This document shows positions 26,635 to 36,838 of a stretch of DNA of 64,000 bases, in pieces; position 1 is the stretch's first letter; each line of letters begins with the position of its first letter. Source of the stretch: Cytobacillus solani (GTDB lineage Bacteria > Bacillota > Bacilli > Bacillales > Cytobacillaceae); NCBI RefSeq assembly GCF_001420595.1, contig NZ_LJIX01000006.1, forward strand, positions 3,643,058 to 3,707,057, given 5' to 3'. The position numbers and the translations under genes are program-made. The notes below the pieces were generated by a model that was not told the origin of the DNA, did not search any database, and worked only from the letters and a program-made list of their open reading frames with translations.

Positions 26635-27924
26635 TTACCCTTTAATTTTCGAAAAAGCAATTTCGATTGCTTGTAGTGTTTTTTCTATATCTTCGTCACT
26701 ATGTGCAGTTGATAAGAACAAGCCTTCAAATTGAGATGGTGGCAGGAAGACGCCTTGATTTGCCATTTCACGGTAGTATGCTGCAAAATAGTCTAGGTTT
26801 GAAGCTTTTGCTTTATCATAATTAATGACATTTTCATTCGTAAAGAAGAAGCCGATCATTGAGCCAGCACGATTAACGGTATTCGGAATATCATACTTTT
26901 CAGCAGCCACTTTAATCCCCGCTTCAAGCATATCCCCTTTACGTGTAAATTCCGTATATGCCTCAGGTGTTAGCTGACTTAATGTTTCATATCCAGCTGT
27001 CATAGCTAGTGGGTTTCCTGATAATGTTCCAGCTTGATAGATAGGGCCGCTCGGTGCAATTTGCTCCATAATTTCAGCCTTACCACCGTAAGCACCTACT
27101 GGAAGACCTCCGCCGATTACTTTTCCTAAACAAGTGATATCCGGAGTAACATTGAAGTAGCCTTGAGCACAGTTATATCCGACACGGAATCCAGTCATTA
27201 CTTCGTCAAAAATCAGCAATGCTCCGTATTGTGTCGTAATTTCTCTTAGTCCTTCTAAAAAGCCCGGAAGCGGTGGTACAACGCCCATATTACCCGCAAC
27301 AGGCTCCACAATAATTCCAGCAATATCTTCACCGAATTGCTCGAAAGCATACTTTACGCTTTCCAAATCATTGTAAGGAACAGTAATCGTATTCTTTGCG
27401 ATTCCTTCTGGTACCCCAGGACTATCTGGAAGACCAAGCGTTGCCACTCCAGAGCCAGCTTTAATCAATAAGGAATCTCCATGACCATGATAGCAGCCTT
27501 CAAACTTCAGAATTTTGTTTCGGCCAGTATAGCCGCGTGCAAGTCTTAGCGCACTCATTGTTGCTTCTGTTCCAGAGGAAACCATACGTATGATTTCAAT
27601 AGACGGAACTCTTTCAATTACTAGCTTAGCAAGCTCATTTTCAGTAACTGTCGGTGCACCAAAGCTTGTACCTAATTCTGCAACCTTTTTAAGTGCTTCG
27701 ACGACACGGTCATTTGTATGTCCTAAAATGAGCGGTCCCCATGATAATACGTAGTCAATGTATTCATTTCCATCGATATCATAGATTTTCGAGCCTTTTC
27801 CTCTTTCCATAAAAATTGGATCCATGTTTACTGATTTAAACGCACGCACAGGAGAGTTAACTCCTCCCGGCATAAATTTTTTCGCTTCCTTAAAAGCTTG
27901 AATGGATTTATCGTAAGAGCGCAT
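26635..27924 (-). CDS. hemL: Glutamate-1-semialdehyde 2,1-aminomutase
   Basis: The 429-residue PLP enzyme converts glutamate-1-semialdehyde to 5-aminolevulinate. Visible motifs are [15 protein letters not shown] near the start, the [14 protein letters not shown]-like [16 protein letters not shown] near 120 and [16 protein letters not shown]. The Schiff-base lysine is in [18 protein letters not shown] near 265. It is the last gene of hemAXCDBL. A GC-rich repeat fills the gap to hemB, so hemL translation does not overlap the upstream genes. Confidence 0.98.
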   Translation of the reverse strand: MRSYDKSIQAFKEAKKFMPGGVNSPVRAFKSVNMDPIFMERGKGSKIYDIDGNEYIDYVLSWGPLILGHTNDRVVEALKKVAELGTSFGAPTVTENELAKLVIERVPSIEIIRMVSSGTEATMSALRLARGYTGRNKILKFEGCYHGHGDSLLIKAGSGVATLGLPDSPGVPEGIAKNTITVPYNDLESVKYAFEQFGEDIAGIIVEPVAGNMGVVPPLPGFLEGLREITTQYGALLIFDEVMTGFRVGYNCAQGYFNVTPDITCLGKVIGGGLPVGAYGGKAEIMEQIAPSGPIYQAGTLSGNPLAMTAGYETLSQLTPEAYTEFTRKGDMLEAGIKVAAEKYDIPNTVNRAGSMIGFFFTNENVINYDKAKASNLDYFAAYYREMANQGVFLPPSQFEGLFLSTAHSDEDIEKTLQAIEIAFSKIKG

Positions 27925-27977
27925 CTAATCCCTCTTTTCACTTTTTTATTGTTGAAAATAATGCAGTTTTGGCAAAG

Positions 27978-28107
27978 GTTGTTTTCCGCTTCAGGATGCT
28001 CGCTTTCCGCGGGGCGGGCGCTGAGCCTCCTCGTCGCCTACGCTCCTGCGGGGTCTCACCTGTCCCACTCCTTCCGCAGGAGTCTCACACCTTACGCTCC
28101 AATCAAC
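27978..28107. repeat. GC-rich 130-bp intergenic repeat, copy A
   Basis: This block is about 80% similar by eye to 62744-62874. Shared segments include TGCTCGCTTTCCGCGGGG, GGGCGCTGAGCCTCCTCG, GTCTCACCTGTCCCACTCC and CCGCAGGAGTCTC. The ends read GTTG...CAAC. Internally CGCTCCTGCGG can pair with CCGCAGGAG. The composition is far more GC-rich than the surroundings. It has no coding content and sits between hemB and hemL within an operon, so it is transcribed. Confidence 0.85.
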
Positions 28108-28178
28108 CTAACTTTATTCCAACATATTCATCTATATTGCCGTACAAATACCTTTTGTTAGTACCTAAAACTTAAAAA

Positions 28179-29156
28179 TTATTGTTCTTTTAGCCATCTA
28201 GCTGCATCTTTTGCATGGTATGTAATGATAAGGTCGCAGCCAGCGCGTTTCATCCCAGTCAGCATTTCCATTACGATTCTTTTTTCATCAATCCATCCGT
28301 TCTGAGCAGCTGCTTTAACCATGGAATATTCGCCGCTTACATTATAAATAACGAGTGGAAGATTGAAATTATTTTTCACATCACGAACAATATCCAGATA
28401 AGGCATACCAGGTTTCACTATTAGGAAGTCAGCGCCTTCCATTAAATCAGACTCTGCTTCACGCAATGCTTCCATACGATTTGCAGGGTCCATTTGATAA
28501 GCCTTTCGGTCGCCAAATTGAGGTGTACTATCAGCCGCGTCACGGAATGGGCCATAGAAAGCAGAGGCATACTTCACCGCATAAGACATAATTGGCACAT
28601 TTTCAAAACCAGCCTCATCTAATCCAGCACGAATAGCAACGACAAATCCATCCATCATATTAGATGGTGCAATAATGTCCGCTCCAGCCTTTGCCTGGCT
28701 AACAGCTGTCTGAACAAGCAATTCAAGCGAGGCATCATTTAAAACTTGATCTCCTTCTATCAAGCCGCAATGGCCATGGCTTGTGTATTCACAAAGACAA
28801 GTGTCAGCAATAACGATGATTTCAGGGAACTTCGCTTTAATTAAACGGGTTGCTTCTTGGACGATTCCATGATCATGGTAAGCTTGCCCGCCGCATTCGT
28901 CCTTTTCTAAAGGAATACCGAATAACAGAACGGATTTAATCCCTAAAGCAACAACCTCATTCATTTCCTCTTCAAGATGATCCAGCGATAAATTATAAAT
29001 GCCAGGCATCGACGTGATTTCTTTCTTAACATCCTCTCCCTCTGCTACGAAAATAGGATAAATGAAATCATCTATTGTTAAATGATTTTCACGTACGAGT
29101 GCACGCATATTTGCACTTTGGCGTAAACGTCTATGACGGGTGAATTGTAAATCCAT
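28179..29156 (-). CDS. hemB: Porphobilinogen synthase (5-aminolevulinate dehydratase)
   Basis: The 325-residue enzyme condenses two 5-aminolevulinates to porphobilinogen. The metal-site cysteines are in [15 protein letters not shown] (zinc type). The two active-site lysines are in [18 protein letters not shown] and [14 protein letters not shown]. Its ATG overlaps the hemD stop by one base (TAATG), so the two are translationally coupled. Confidence 0.98.
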   Translation of the reverse strand: MDLQFTRHRRLRQSANMRALVRENHLTIDDFIYPIFVAEGEDVKKEITSMPGIYNLSLDHLEEEMNEVVALGIKSVLLFGIPLEKDECGGQAYHDHGIVQEATRLIKAKFPEIIVIADTCLCEYTSHGHCGLIEGDQVLNDASLELLVQTAVSQAKAGADIIAPSNMMDGFVVAIRAGLDEAGFENVPIMSYAVKYASAFYGPFRDAADSTPQFGDRKAYQMDPANRMEALREAESDLMEGADFLIVKPGMPYLDIVRDVKNNFNLPLVIYNVSGEYSMVKAAAQNGWIDEKRIVMEMLTGMKRAGCDLIITYHAKDAARWLKEQ

Positions 29157-29947
29157 TATAATGCCCTCCGATATTCATTTTCTAAATAGTCAATTATGCT
29201 TTTTATCATGTGATGGACGGTGTATACATTCGGTGCAATATGAACCTTTAACCCATATGACTCAATTCTTTCCTTTGTAACAGGTCCGATACAGCCGATG
29301 ACACATGCTTCTACCTTTTCATAAAGATTGTTTTCTTTCACAACAGCCATTAAATGGTCAATTGTAGATGGGCTAGTAAAGGTTAAGATATCTAATTGGC
29401 TATGAGTTAGCTTTTCTTTAATGAGTTCTCTGCTTTCTTCTGGAAAATATGTGTCGTAAATGATTGCTTCATCAACAACAGCGCCATATTTAGATAAATA
29501 AGCAGCAATATAATTACGGGCTAAATTCCCCTTCGGAATGAGTACTTTCATTCCCTTTTGTACATATGGTTTAAATTCTTCAGCAAATCCTTCAGCAACG
29601 AACTCCTCTGGCGTAAAGTCCACTTGAAGCCCTTTAGCCAATAAAAAGCTTTCTGTTTTCCTTCCGATGGCAGCAATTTTTGGCATTTGCTTTCTATCAG
29701 ATGGATGAAGGAAGGATAGAAACGTTTCAACCGTTATACTGCTCGTAAAAATTAGCCAATCATACGAATGCAGCTGATTGATGATGGCATGTATTTCTGG
29801 TGAACGAGCAGGTTTAAAGGCAAGCAGAGGGATTTCAACAGGATTTCCTCCATATTTCTCCACTAAATCCGAAAAGGATTGTGCCTGCCCTTTACTTCTT
29901 GGAACAAGAATATTTTTTCCTCTTAAAGGAAGGGAGGAGGCTGTCAT
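29156..29947 (-). CDS. hemD: Uroporphyrinogen-III synthase
   Basis: The 263-residue protein has the two-domain HemD fold; this family is poorly conserved, but [31 protein letters not shown] and [15 protein letters not shown] are recognisable. It closes the linear hydroxymethylbilane with D-ring inversion. Its ATG overlaps the hemC stop by four bases. The C-terminus is coupled to hemB. Confidence 0.95.
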   Translation of the reverse strand: MTASSLPLRGKNILVPRSKGQAQSFSDLVEKYGGNPVEIPLLAFKPARSPEIHAIINQLHSYDWLIFTSSITVETFLSFLHPSDRKQMPKIAAIGRKTESFLLAKGLQVDFTPEEFVAEGFAEEFKPYVQKGMKVLIPKGNLARNYIAAYLSKYGAVVDEAIIYDTYFPEESRELIKEKLTHSQLDILTFTSPSTIDHLMAVVKENNLYEKVEACVIGCIGPVTKERIESYGLKVHIAPNVYTVHHMIKSIIDYLENEYRRAL

Positions 29948-30879
29948 TTGCCTTCCATCTCCGCTTTAACCTGATCAATCAATTCTTTTCCTCCAAGCTT
30001 TATTAAGCTATTTGCGGCAGCAATTCCAACTTCTTCGGGATTTATGCCAGTTATCTGTTCTTTATAAATAATTTTTCCATCTGGTGAACCAACAAGTGCG
30101 GTTAATACGACTTGATCCTTGTCATTCAACTCTGCGAATCCTGCAATCGGCACTTGACAACCGCCTTCCATTTTATGAAGGAATGCGCGTTCCGCTCTAA
30201 CCGTGGCATCAGTCTTTTCACATGTAAATTTCTTTAACAATCCAAGCAGTTCTTCATCATCTCCACGGCACTCAATAGATAATGCACCTTGTCCGATCGC
30301 TGGGAGGCAAATATCTGGATCTAGAAATTCTGTTACTACATCAGATGCCCACCCTAATCTTGAAAGACCTGCAGCTGCTAAAATAATCGCATCATATTCT
30401 TCTGTTTCTAACTTTTCCAGTCTTGTATCAATATTTCCGCGAATCCATTTAATTTCGATATCAGGACGACGGGCTAACAGCTGGGCTGCTCTTCTTAAGC
30501 TGCTTGTTCCAACGATAGCGCCAGGCTTAAGGTCATCAAATCGAATATGATTTTTTGAAATAAGTGCATCTCGATGATCTTCTCTTTCTGGTATACAGCC
30601 GATGACGAGGCCATCTGGGAGAACGGCAGGCATATCCTTCATGCTATGTACCGCCATATCGATTTCCTTATCAAGCATGGCCTGCTCAATTTCCTTCACA
30701 AAAAGTCCTTTGCCGCCAACTTTTGATAAAGTTACATCAAGAATTCGATCGCCTTTTGTGACGATCTCCTTTACTTCAAATTCAAAAGACGGATCTAGTG
30801 CCTTTAACTGATTAATAACCCAATTAGTCTGTGTTAATGCAAGTTTACTTCTGCGCGAACCAACGATAATTTTTCTCAT
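29944..30879 (-). CDS. hemC: Hydroxymethylbilane synthase (porphobilinogen deaminase)
   Basis: The 311-residue enzyme polymerises four porphobilinogens on a dipyrromethane cofactor. It starts [20 protein letters not shown]. The substrate-binding [14 protein letters not shown] lies near 80, and the cofactor cysteine is in [12 protein letters not shown] near 240. The gap to hemX is 24 bases. Confidence 0.98.
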   Translation of the reverse strand: MRKIIVGSRRSKLALTQTNWVINQLKALDPSFEFEVKEIVTKGDRILDVTLSKVGGKGLFVKEIEQAMLDKEIDMAVHSMKDMPAVLPDGLVIGCIPEREDHRDALISKNHIRFDDLKPGAIVGTSSLRRAAQLLARRPDIEIKWIRGNIDTRLEKLETEEYDAIILAAAGLSRLGWASDVVTEFLDPDICLPAIGQGALSIECRGDDEELLGLLKKFTCEKTDATVRAERAFLHKMEGGCQVPIAGFAELNDKDQVVLTALVGSPDGKIIYKEQITGINPEEVGIAAANSLIKLGGKELIDQVKAEMEGK

Positions 30880-30903
30880 GATTGCCTCCTAAATTTAAAG
30901 CGA

Positions 30904-31737
30904 TTATGAATACCAGAAATGGAAAGATGAAAGTTTTCCAAATAAGAAGAAATTAATAAGAACGACGAGAAAGGATGCAAGATTCCATAAAGCAAGCTTA
31001 TTCCCAGTCAGTCCTTTCCCAACCTTTAAATATAAATAAATGCTGTAGATCGCGAGTACGATGAAAGAGCCAATCACCTTAGGATCGTACCAAATCATAT
31101 CAGGAACCTTTATGTATGCCCAAGTTGTTCCAAGAATTAAACTTATAATTAGCATAGGAACCCCAATAAGATTTAAGACGAAAGACATTTTGTCAAGCTT
31201 TGAAAGGTCAGCAAGCCGCTTCAGGCGCGTTCCCCACTTTTTTCTTTTTAAAAGATCGTACTGAATTAGATACAGCAGCGAAAACACAAATGAGAGGGAA
31301 AAGGCTCCATAAGATAGAATGGCCACAGTAATATGAATAAGCAGCAATTCAGAAATCAGCTGCTGTGCCATAACATGGGATTCATATTGTATGGGTGCAA
31401 ATGTATGAATTGCCATGATCATAAATCCAAGCACATTTGTAAAGAACACGATAAAATCTACTCGAAGTAAGCGATTTATGGCTAAAGATAAACTTATCAG
31501 TACCCAAGCATAAAAATAAAGCCCTTCAAATATCGTCAAGACAGGAAATCTCCCCGTCTTCAACATATACAAAAAAAGGAATATTGTTTGTAAACCCCAT
31601 ACAAATGCAAGTAACCAGAAGGCAATTCGGTTTGCCTTCCGGTTAGACGTCAGAAAATCAACAAAATATAATAAGACACATAAGGCATAAAGAACGACTG
31701 TAAACTCATGCAGCCGTGTCATATAAATTTCAAACAT
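30904..31737 (-). CDS. hemX: HemX, CcsA-like membrane protein of the hem operon
   Basis: The 277-residue protein has about eight hydrophobic helices and belongs to the cytochrome c assembly (CcsA/CcmC) superfamily. In B. subtilis HemX lowers the cellular level of HemA protein. The conserved histidine is in MAIHTFAPIQYESH. It lies between hemA and hemC as in other bacilli, 14 bases from hemA. Confidence 0.95.
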   Translation of the reverse strand: MFEIYMTRLHEFTVVLYALCVLLYFVDFLTSNRKANRIAFWLLAFVWGLQTIFLFLYMLKTGRFPVLTIFEGLYFYAWVLISLSLAINRLLRVDFIVFFTNVLGFMIMAIHTFAPIQYESHVMAQQLISELLLIHITVAILSYGAFSLSFVFSLLYLIQYDLLKRKKWGTRLKRLADLSKLDKMSFVLNLIGVPMLIISLILGTTWAYIKVPDMIWYDPKVIGSFIVLAIYSIYLYLKVGKGLTGNKLALWNLASFLVVLINFFLFGKLSSFHFWYS

Positions 31738-31751
31738 GGACAGTACTCCTT

Positions 31752-33098
31752 TTATGATTGAAAGGAAGCCTGTGGCGATTGAGCAACCGAGTGCCTTAGT
31801 TCTGCTGCACTCACTTCCTGCCGCTCATTAACAAGTTCTCCTATATTAAAAATTTTCACGAATAGATCCAATGCCTTATCTGCATCTTTTTGGCCAGCCA
31901 TTTCTTTAGCCTGTAAAATAGGATCCTTCAATAACTGATTAATAATACTCTTCGTATGTTTATTTAACACCTTTTTATCCCGATCACTTAAATTCGGCAT
32001 CTTTCTTTCTATGCTCGTCATCGTTTCTGCTTGAATTGCTAGGGCTTTTTCACGCAACGCAGAAATGACTGGAACAACTCCAAGTAAATTCAGCCATTGT
32101 TTGAATTCAACTATTTCTCCTTCAATCATTAGCTGAATCTTTTCGGCTTCTTTTTTACGCTCCTGAAGATTCGCTTCAACGATTCCCTCAAGATCATCAA
32201 TGTCATAGAGGAACACACTATCTAATTCAGCAAGCAATGGATCTAAATCACGCGGAACAGCAATATCAACCATGAATAACGGCTTGCCTTTGCGCAGTTT
32301 TTCCACTTGCAGCATCATGCATTTTGTAATGACAAATTCTTTTGCACCTGTTGAGCTAATAAGAATATCTGCTTCAAGTAATGCACATTGAAGCTCTTTC
32401 AGTGTCTTTGCTTGCCCTTCATAGCGGTTTGCTAAGTCCTGCGCCTTTTCAAACGTACGATTAATAACCGTTACCTTACTTGCACCGTTTGCATGCAGGT
32501 TTTGAATCGCAAGCTCACCCATTTTTCCAGCACCTAAAATAAGGACATGCTTATTCTCTAAGGAACCAAAAATTTTCTTCGCTAATTCAACAGCTGCATA
32601 ACTTACAGAAACTGCATTTGCACCGATCTCTGTTTCTGAATGGGCCCGTTTGGCAAGCGTAATGGCTTGCTTAAACAGATGATTGAACACGGTTCCAGTC
32701 GTATTCTCTTCCTGAGCTTGCAGGAAGCTTGTGCGAACCTGTCCTAAAATTTGGGTTTCCCCAAGAATCATGGAGTTTAACCCGCAAGACACACTAAATA
32801 AATGCTCCATTGCGCCTTCTTGTTCATATATAAACAAATATGGTGAAAATTCTTCCTTCTCTATTTGAAACCACTCTGACAAAAATTCTTTAATATAATA
32901 TCGGCCTGTATGAAGCTGATCAACAACTGCATAAATCTCAGTCCGATTACATGTTGACAATATCACGTTCTCTAAGATGCTCTTCTTATTCTTTAATGTG
33001 TTCATAGCATCTGCAAGCTGAGACGGGTTAAATGTCAAACGCTCACGAATTTCGACAGGGGCTGTTTTATAATTTATACCGACAACTAAAATATGCAT
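31752..33098 (-). CDS. hemA: Glutamyl-tRNA reductase
   Basis: The 448-residue enzyme reduces glutamyl-tRNA-Glu to glutamate-1-semialdehyde, the first committed step of heme synthesis by the C5 route. The nucleophilic cysteine is in [12 protein letters not shown] (about residue 50). The NADPH-binding loop [12 protein letters not shown] is near 190, and a C-terminal helical dimerisation domain follows. It heads the operon. Start [19 protein letters not shown] is standard. Confidence 0.98.
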   Translation of the reverse strand: MHILVVGINYKTAPVEIRERLTFNPSQLADAMNTLKNKKSILENVILSTCNRTEIYAVVDQLHTGRYYIKEFLSEWFQIEKEEFSPYLFIYEQEGAMEHLFSVSCGLNSMILGETQILGQVRTSFLQAQEENTTGTVFNHLFKQAITLAKRAHSETEIGANAVSVSYAAVELAKKIFGSLENKHVLILGAGKMGELAIQNLHANGASKVTVINRTFEKAQDLANRYEGQAKTLKELQCALLEADILISSTGAKEFVITKCMMLQVEKLRKGKPLFMVDIAVPRDLDPLLAELDSVFLYDIDDLEGIVEANLQERKKEAEKIQLMIEGEIVEFKQWLNLLGVVPVISALREKALAIQAETMTSIERKMPNLSDRDKKVLNKHTKSIINQLLKDPILQAKEMAGQKDADKALDLFVKIFNIGELVNERQEVSAAELRHSVAQSPQASFQS

Positions 33099-33135
33099 GT
33101 TTCAATTGACCCCCCCAATTAAATTGCACAAAATA

Positions 33136-33171
33136 CTACTATAATTGTAACATTTCTATCCCTTTATCCAA
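33136..33171 (-). promoter_or_regulatory. hemA promoter with PerR-like box
   Basis: TTGGAT and TACAAT are 16 bases apart (33144-33171, minus strand). TTACAATTATAGTAG (33136-33150) overlaps the -10 and matches 10 or 11 of the specified positions of the PerR box TTATAATnATTATAA. hemAXCDBL is a PerR target in B. subtilis. Both elements are weak on their own. Confidence 0.45.
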
Positions 33172-33340
33172 TGGTAAAATGTGAACAGATAGTGAATTCA
33201 TATGGTAAAATAAAGTAAGAGTGCAGATAAAGAAAATCCATTGCTCTATCCACTTTCTATCATTCGACAAAATCCTCCCATATGTACAGTAACAAAAAAA
33301 CATAGCAGATTCAAGTGAACCTTATTGGAAGGGTGTAACG

Positions 33341-33826
33341 ATGAAAAATCAACGTTTTTTTCTAGGAATTATCCTAATTGGCTTTGGCGCCTACTTTTAT
33401 CTTGAGCAATCCAATATTCCTGTTTTGCAGCCTTATTTCACGTGGCCATCCTTACTAATAATTATTGGTGTCGCTTTTTTATTTCAGGGCTACGGCGCAA
33501 AAGAATACCATGCCATCCTGCCTGGCGTCATTCTGACTGGTTTTGGTCTCCATTTTCATGTGGTCAATCGGCTGGAAATATGGCCAGATCATATTGGCAT
33601 TTTTATTTTAATTCTAGCTCTTGGCTTGCTGCTGCAGCATCAAAAGACTGGATCAGGTTTATTTCATGGGCTTCTCTTCTTATTTTTATCGATTTTGCTG
33701 CTTTTTTATGATCGCATGATTGTCTGGTTCGGCCTATTGAATAACGGAGTCTCGAATGTTTGGAAATTTTGGCCTGTCATCCTCATTCTTATTGGCGGTT
33801 ATTTCCTCTTTATTAAGAAAAAATAG
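33341..33826 (+). CDS. Six-helix membrane protein with LiaF-type TM repeats
   Basis: The 161-residue protein consists of six hydrophobic segments. The pattern FLGIILIGFGAYFY, WPSLLIIIGVAFLF and FWPVILILIGGYFLF is typical of the LiaI/LiaF-like transmembrane (DUF5668-type) family. No catalytic motif exists; members are mostly uncharacterised, and some belong to envelope-stress systems. It is divergent from hemA and convergent with the ABC transporter, with a shared terminator. GGAAGGG precedes the ATG by seven bases. Confidence 0.85.
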   Translation: MKNQRFFLGIILIGFGAYFYLEQSNIPVLQPYFTWPSLLIIIGVAFLFQGYGAKEYHAILPGVILTGFGLHFHVVNRLEIWPDHIGIFILILALGLLLQHQKTGSGLFHGLLFLFLSILLLFYDRMIVWFGLLNNGVSNVWKFWPVILILIGGYFLFIKKK

Positions 33827-33827
33827 A

Positions 33828-33863
33828 AAAGAGACAGGGATACATAGTTTCCCCTGTCTTTTT
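33828..33863. terminator. Bidirectional terminator
   Basis: AGACAGGG...CCCTGTCT with TTTTT on the plus side and TTTTC on the minus side. It serves the plus-strand membrane protein gene and the converging ABC transporter. Confidence 0.85.
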
Positions 33864-33866
33864 CGA

Positions 33867-34604
33867 TTACAATACAGAATCTAAAAAGTTTTTTGTTCGT
33901 GCTTCTTTTGGATTTGAGAATAATTGCTCTGGGTGTCCTACTTCAACAATTCGTCCCTCATGCATATAGACAGCCCAATCAGCAACCTCTCTTGCAAAGC
34001 CCATTTCATGGGTAACAACAACCATTGTCATTCCCTCTTCAGCCAATTCCTTCATTGTCGCAAGCACCTCTCCTACTAATTCAGGATCAAGCGCAGAGGT
34101 TGGTTCATCAAAGAGCATAATCTCCGGTTTCATAGCAAGAGCCCTTGCTATTGCTACACGCTGCTTTTGCCCACCGGAAAGCTTTGAAGGATACACATTC
34201 TCTTTATCTAAAAGACCTACTTTTTTCAGCAAAGCTCTTGCTTCCATCTTCGCTTCTTCTTTTGGATACTTTTTAACATAAATTGGTGCCTCCATCACGT
34301 TTTGTAGCACCGTTTTATGCGGAAATAAATTAAAATGCTGAAATACCATTCCGACTCTTGCTCTTACTTCATTTAGATCATGCGTTTCTTTCTCGATTTT
34401 TTCTCCGCCGATCATAACAAGTCCACTATCTTTTAATTCTAAAAAATTAATGCAGCGGAGAAGCGTGCTTTTTCCAGACCCGCTCGCACCAATAAGGCAA
34501 ACAACCTCACTCTGGTTTACCGTCATATCGATATCCCTTAAGACATGTAAATCCCCAAAAGATTTATTCAGCTTCTCTACATTGATCATAATATCTTTAC
34601 TCAT
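33867..34604 (-). CDS. Polar amino-acid ABC transporter, ATP-binding protein
   Basis: ATG 34604 with AGGAGGG eight bases upstream gives 245 residues; the frame extends 15 codons further without support. Motifs: Walker [14 protein letters not shown]-loop [13 protein letters not shown], signature [16 protein letters not shown], Walker [15 protein letters not shown] and switch His VVVTHEMGF. It is a GlnQ/ArtP-type ATPase energising uptake of a polar amino acid (glutamine, cystine or arginine cannot be told apart). Confidence 0.96.
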   Translation of the reverse strand: MSKDIMINVEKLNKSFGDLHVLRDIDMTVNQSEVVCLIGASGSGKSTLLRCINFLELKDSGLVMIGGEKIEKETHDLNEVRARVGMVFQHFNLFPHKTVLQNVMEAPIYVKKYPKEEAKMEARALLKKVGLLDKENVYPSKLSGGQKQRVAIARALAMKPEIMLFDEPTSALDPELVGEVLATMKELAEEGMTMVVVTHEMGFAREVADWAVYMHEGRIVEVGHPEQLFSNPKEARTKNFLDSVL

Positions 34605-34620
34605 ATTTATCTTCCCTCCT

Positions 34621-35268
34621 TTAATCGCTGCTAGACATTTTTTTCTCAATTATTCTTACGATAATAGAGAAGAATAGAACGAGAACTAGATAATAGACAG
34701 CAACAATAAGCAAGTAGCTCATATAATCATATTTAAGAGAACCGTGCGTGGTTGCAACATTAAAGAGCTCGTACATGCCAATAAACGAGGCGAGCGAGGA
34801 GTCCTTTAAAGCAATAATGAATTGATTTCCTAACGGTGGAAGCGCTCTGCGGCTTGCTTGCGGCAAAATAATTCTTCTCATTGTTAAACCCATTGTCATT
34901 CCAAGTGAGCGGCCAGCTTCCATTTGTCCATGATCAATCGATTGAATAGCCCCTCTGAAAATCTCTGCAATATAAGCCCCGTTATGAAAGGCTAGTCCTA
35001 GTACAACAGCCAGAAAATCGGAAATATTAAAAGCAGTTAATCCAAAGTAGAAGATAAAGATCTGGACAACAAGCGGGGTGCCACGAACTAAGAAAATGTA
35101 TAAATCAGCAATCCATTCCAGTATTTTTATATTGGATATTTTTAAAAAGGCAAAGAATAATCCTATAAAAATGGCAATAAAAATAGAAACGATTGTTATT
35201 TCAAAGGTGAGAAGCATTCCTTTTAAAAAGACTGGATATGTGTCGATAAATTTTGTTAATAAGTCCAC
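34621..35268 (-). CDS. Polar amino-acid ABC transporter, permease
   Basis: The 215-residue HisM/GlnP-type permease has about five helices and the EAA loop [23 protein letters not shown] (G at third-but-last). The start is GTG with GGAGGAAAC upstream. It probably works as a homodimer since only one permease gene is present. It follows the binding protein after an 80-base gap with a hairpin and runs 16 bases into the ATPase gene's leader. Confidence 0.95.
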   Translation of the reverse strand: MDLLTKFIDTYPVFLKGMLLTFEITIVSIFIAIFIGLFFAFLKISNIKILEWIADLYIFLVRGTPLVVQIFIFYFGLTAFNISDFLAVVLGLAFHNGAYIAEIFRGAIQSIDHGQMEAGRSLGMTMGLTMRRIILPQASRRALPPLGNQFIIALKDSSLASFIGMYELFNVATTHGSLKYDYMSYLLIVAVYYLVLVLFFSIIVRIIEKKMSSSD

Positions 35269-35308
35269 AGGTTTCCTCCTTTAAACATGTTATGCTTATG
35301 AAAAAAGA

Positions 35309-35332
35309 CGAATGTAATTTCTGCTACATTCG
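35309..35332 (-). terminator. Intercistronic hairpin after the binding-protein gene
   Basis: CGAATGTA, an eight-base loop, TACATTCG, then TCTTTTTT on the minus strand. It resembles a full terminator; partial read-through would give excess binding protein over permease and ATPase, a common arrangement. Confidence 0.8.
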
Positions 35333-35348
35333 CCCGGTATGTTTATTC

Positions 35349-36125
35349 CTACTCAGGAACAACAGTGATATCCTCACCGATATATTTTTTGCTTATTTCT
35401 GTTAGCGTTCCATTCTCATGCAGGTTTTCAAGCGCTTTATTAATTTTTTCTAGAAGCTCTGTATTTTCTTTTGCCACAGCAATGGCTTGTTCACTGCGGC
35501 CAAGCAATTCTTTGCCGACAATATTCATTCCAGCACCGATTGCTTCTTTTCCTGTGATAAAGTCAGTAATAACCGCATCATGCTTTCCTTTGCTTAATGC
35601 CTCTAGAGCTACTACATCGCTATCATAGAATTTAATATTATTTGTAGCTTTTTCTGCTTCTGTTGTATATGTAGTGCCTTTTGCTACGGCAACTTCCAGC
35701 CTTTTTAAATCATCAAACGTTTCCACTGAGCTATCAGGACGAACATAGATTTGCGGACCAGAAAAATAATAAGGAATCGAAAAATTAACGGCTTCCAATC
35801 GTTCTTCAGTAATTGTATGACTTGCTACCGCTGCATCAAATCGACCCGATTTAACACCTTCGACAATTCCGCCAAACTTAAATTTATGCTGGACTGGTTC
35901 CAGTCCTAATTCCTTTGCAACAGCTTCTCCAACTTCAATATCGAACCCGCTCATTGTTCCATCTTTATTCGTTACACTGAATGGATTAAACTCACCTGAA
36001 GATGCATAAGTAAACTTACCATCATCTACTAGTTTCATGCCTTTATTCGACGCTTCTTTTGATCCGCATGCAGCTAGTACAACTATAAGCAAGAGCAAAA
36101 ATGCGCCTTTCCAAAAATGTTTCAC
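35349..36125 (-). CDS. Polar amino-acid ABC transporter, substrate-binding lipoprotein
   Basis: The 258-residue protein has a lipoprotein signal with lipobox LAAC (cysteine 20), and a bacterial family-3 solute-binding domain: GEFNPFSVTNKDGTMSGFDIEVGEAVAKEL is the typical opening (positions ~44-73), and FDAAVASHTITEERLEAVNFS is the central part. It delivers a polar amino acid to the membrane components. The start is GTG, without a strong ribosome site. The trio is absent from this place in B. subtilis. Confidence 0.95.
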   Translation of the reverse strand: MKHFWKGAFLLLLIVVLAACGSKEASNKGMKLVDDGKFTYASSGEFNPFSVTNKDGTMSGFDIEVGEAVAKELGLEPVQHKFKFGGIVEGVKSGRFDAAVASHTITEERLEAVNFSIPYYFSGPQIYVRPDSSVETFDDLKRLEVAVAKGTTYTTEAEKATNNIKFYDSDVVALEALSKGKHDAVITDFITGKEAIGAGMNIVGKELLGRSEQAIAVAKENTELLEKINKALENLHENGTLTEISKKYIGEDITVVPE

Positions 36126-36216
36126 TAGTGTAAATACCCCCTTTATTTTTTAGCTTAATATTTGTCCTACCCCATTCTATGTTTTTGAATCCTCTAAAAT
36201 TCGCATTTTATATAAT

Positions 36217-36251
36217 AAAAAGAATCCCATTGCATATTTGCAATGGGATTC
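36217..36251 (-). terminator. Terminator after engB
   Basis: GAATCCCATTGCA pairs with TGCAATGGGATTC across a four-base loop, followed by TTTTTATTATA on the minus strand, six bases past the engB stop. Confidence 0.92.
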
Positions 36252-36256
36252 CATTC

Positions 36257-36838
36257 TTACATATAAGCTTGTAATAATGCCCAAGCCTGATCTTTTCCCT
36301 GTCCTGTTTCAGAAGAAAAGAGAATGATATGATCATTTGGGTCTAATTCTAATGTTTCTTTAGCTACTTTCAAATGCTTCTGCCATTTGGATTTTGGAAT
36401 CTTATCTGCTTTTGTTGCGATAATGATGCACGGAATTTCAAAATGCTTTAAGAAATTATACATCATCACATCATCCTTTGATGGCGGGTGACGAAGATCA
36501 ACAATTTGAACAACAGCCTTGAGCTGCTCTCTATCCTTTAAATATGTTTCAATCATTTTCCCCCAAGCTTCTCTTTCCTTCTTGGAGACTTTCGCATAGC
36601 CATAACCAGGTACATCGACAAAATGCATGATTTCATTAATGAGATAAAAGTTTAATGTTTGTGTTTTTCCTGGCTTCGATGATGTTCTTGCTAAATTTTT
36701 TCGATTGAGCATTTTATTAATAAATGAAGACTTCCCGACATTCGATCTGCCCGCTAAGGCAAACTCTGGTAAAGCTTCAACAGGATATTGTTCTGGTTTT
36801 ACCGCACTAATTACGATTTCAGCCGAATTTACTTTCAT
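36257..36838 (-). CDS. engB: Ribosome biogenesis GTPase EngB (YsxC)
   Basis: The 193-residue GTPase has G1 [15 protein letters not shown]2 threonine region [14 protein letters not shown]3 [10 protein letters not shown] and G4 ATKADKI. It is needed for 50S subunit assembly. The ATG overlaps the lonA stop by four bases, the same lonA-ysxC coupling as in B. subtilis. Confidence 0.97.
   Translation of the reverse strand: MKVNSAEIVISAVKPEQYPVEALPEFALAGRSNVGKSSFINKMLNRKNLARTSSKPGKTQTLNFYLINEIMHFVDVPGYGYAKVSKKEREAWGKMIETYLKDREQLKAVVQIVDLRHPPSKDDVMMYNFLKHFEIPCIIIATKADKIPKSKWQKHLKVAKETLELDPNDHIILFSSETGQGKDQAWALLQAYM

Noticed and set aside
27898-28175. Two plus-strand frames over the hemB-hemL gap
   Set aside because: They only run through the GC-rich repeat, which gives stop-free frames; the same artefact occurs at the second copy.
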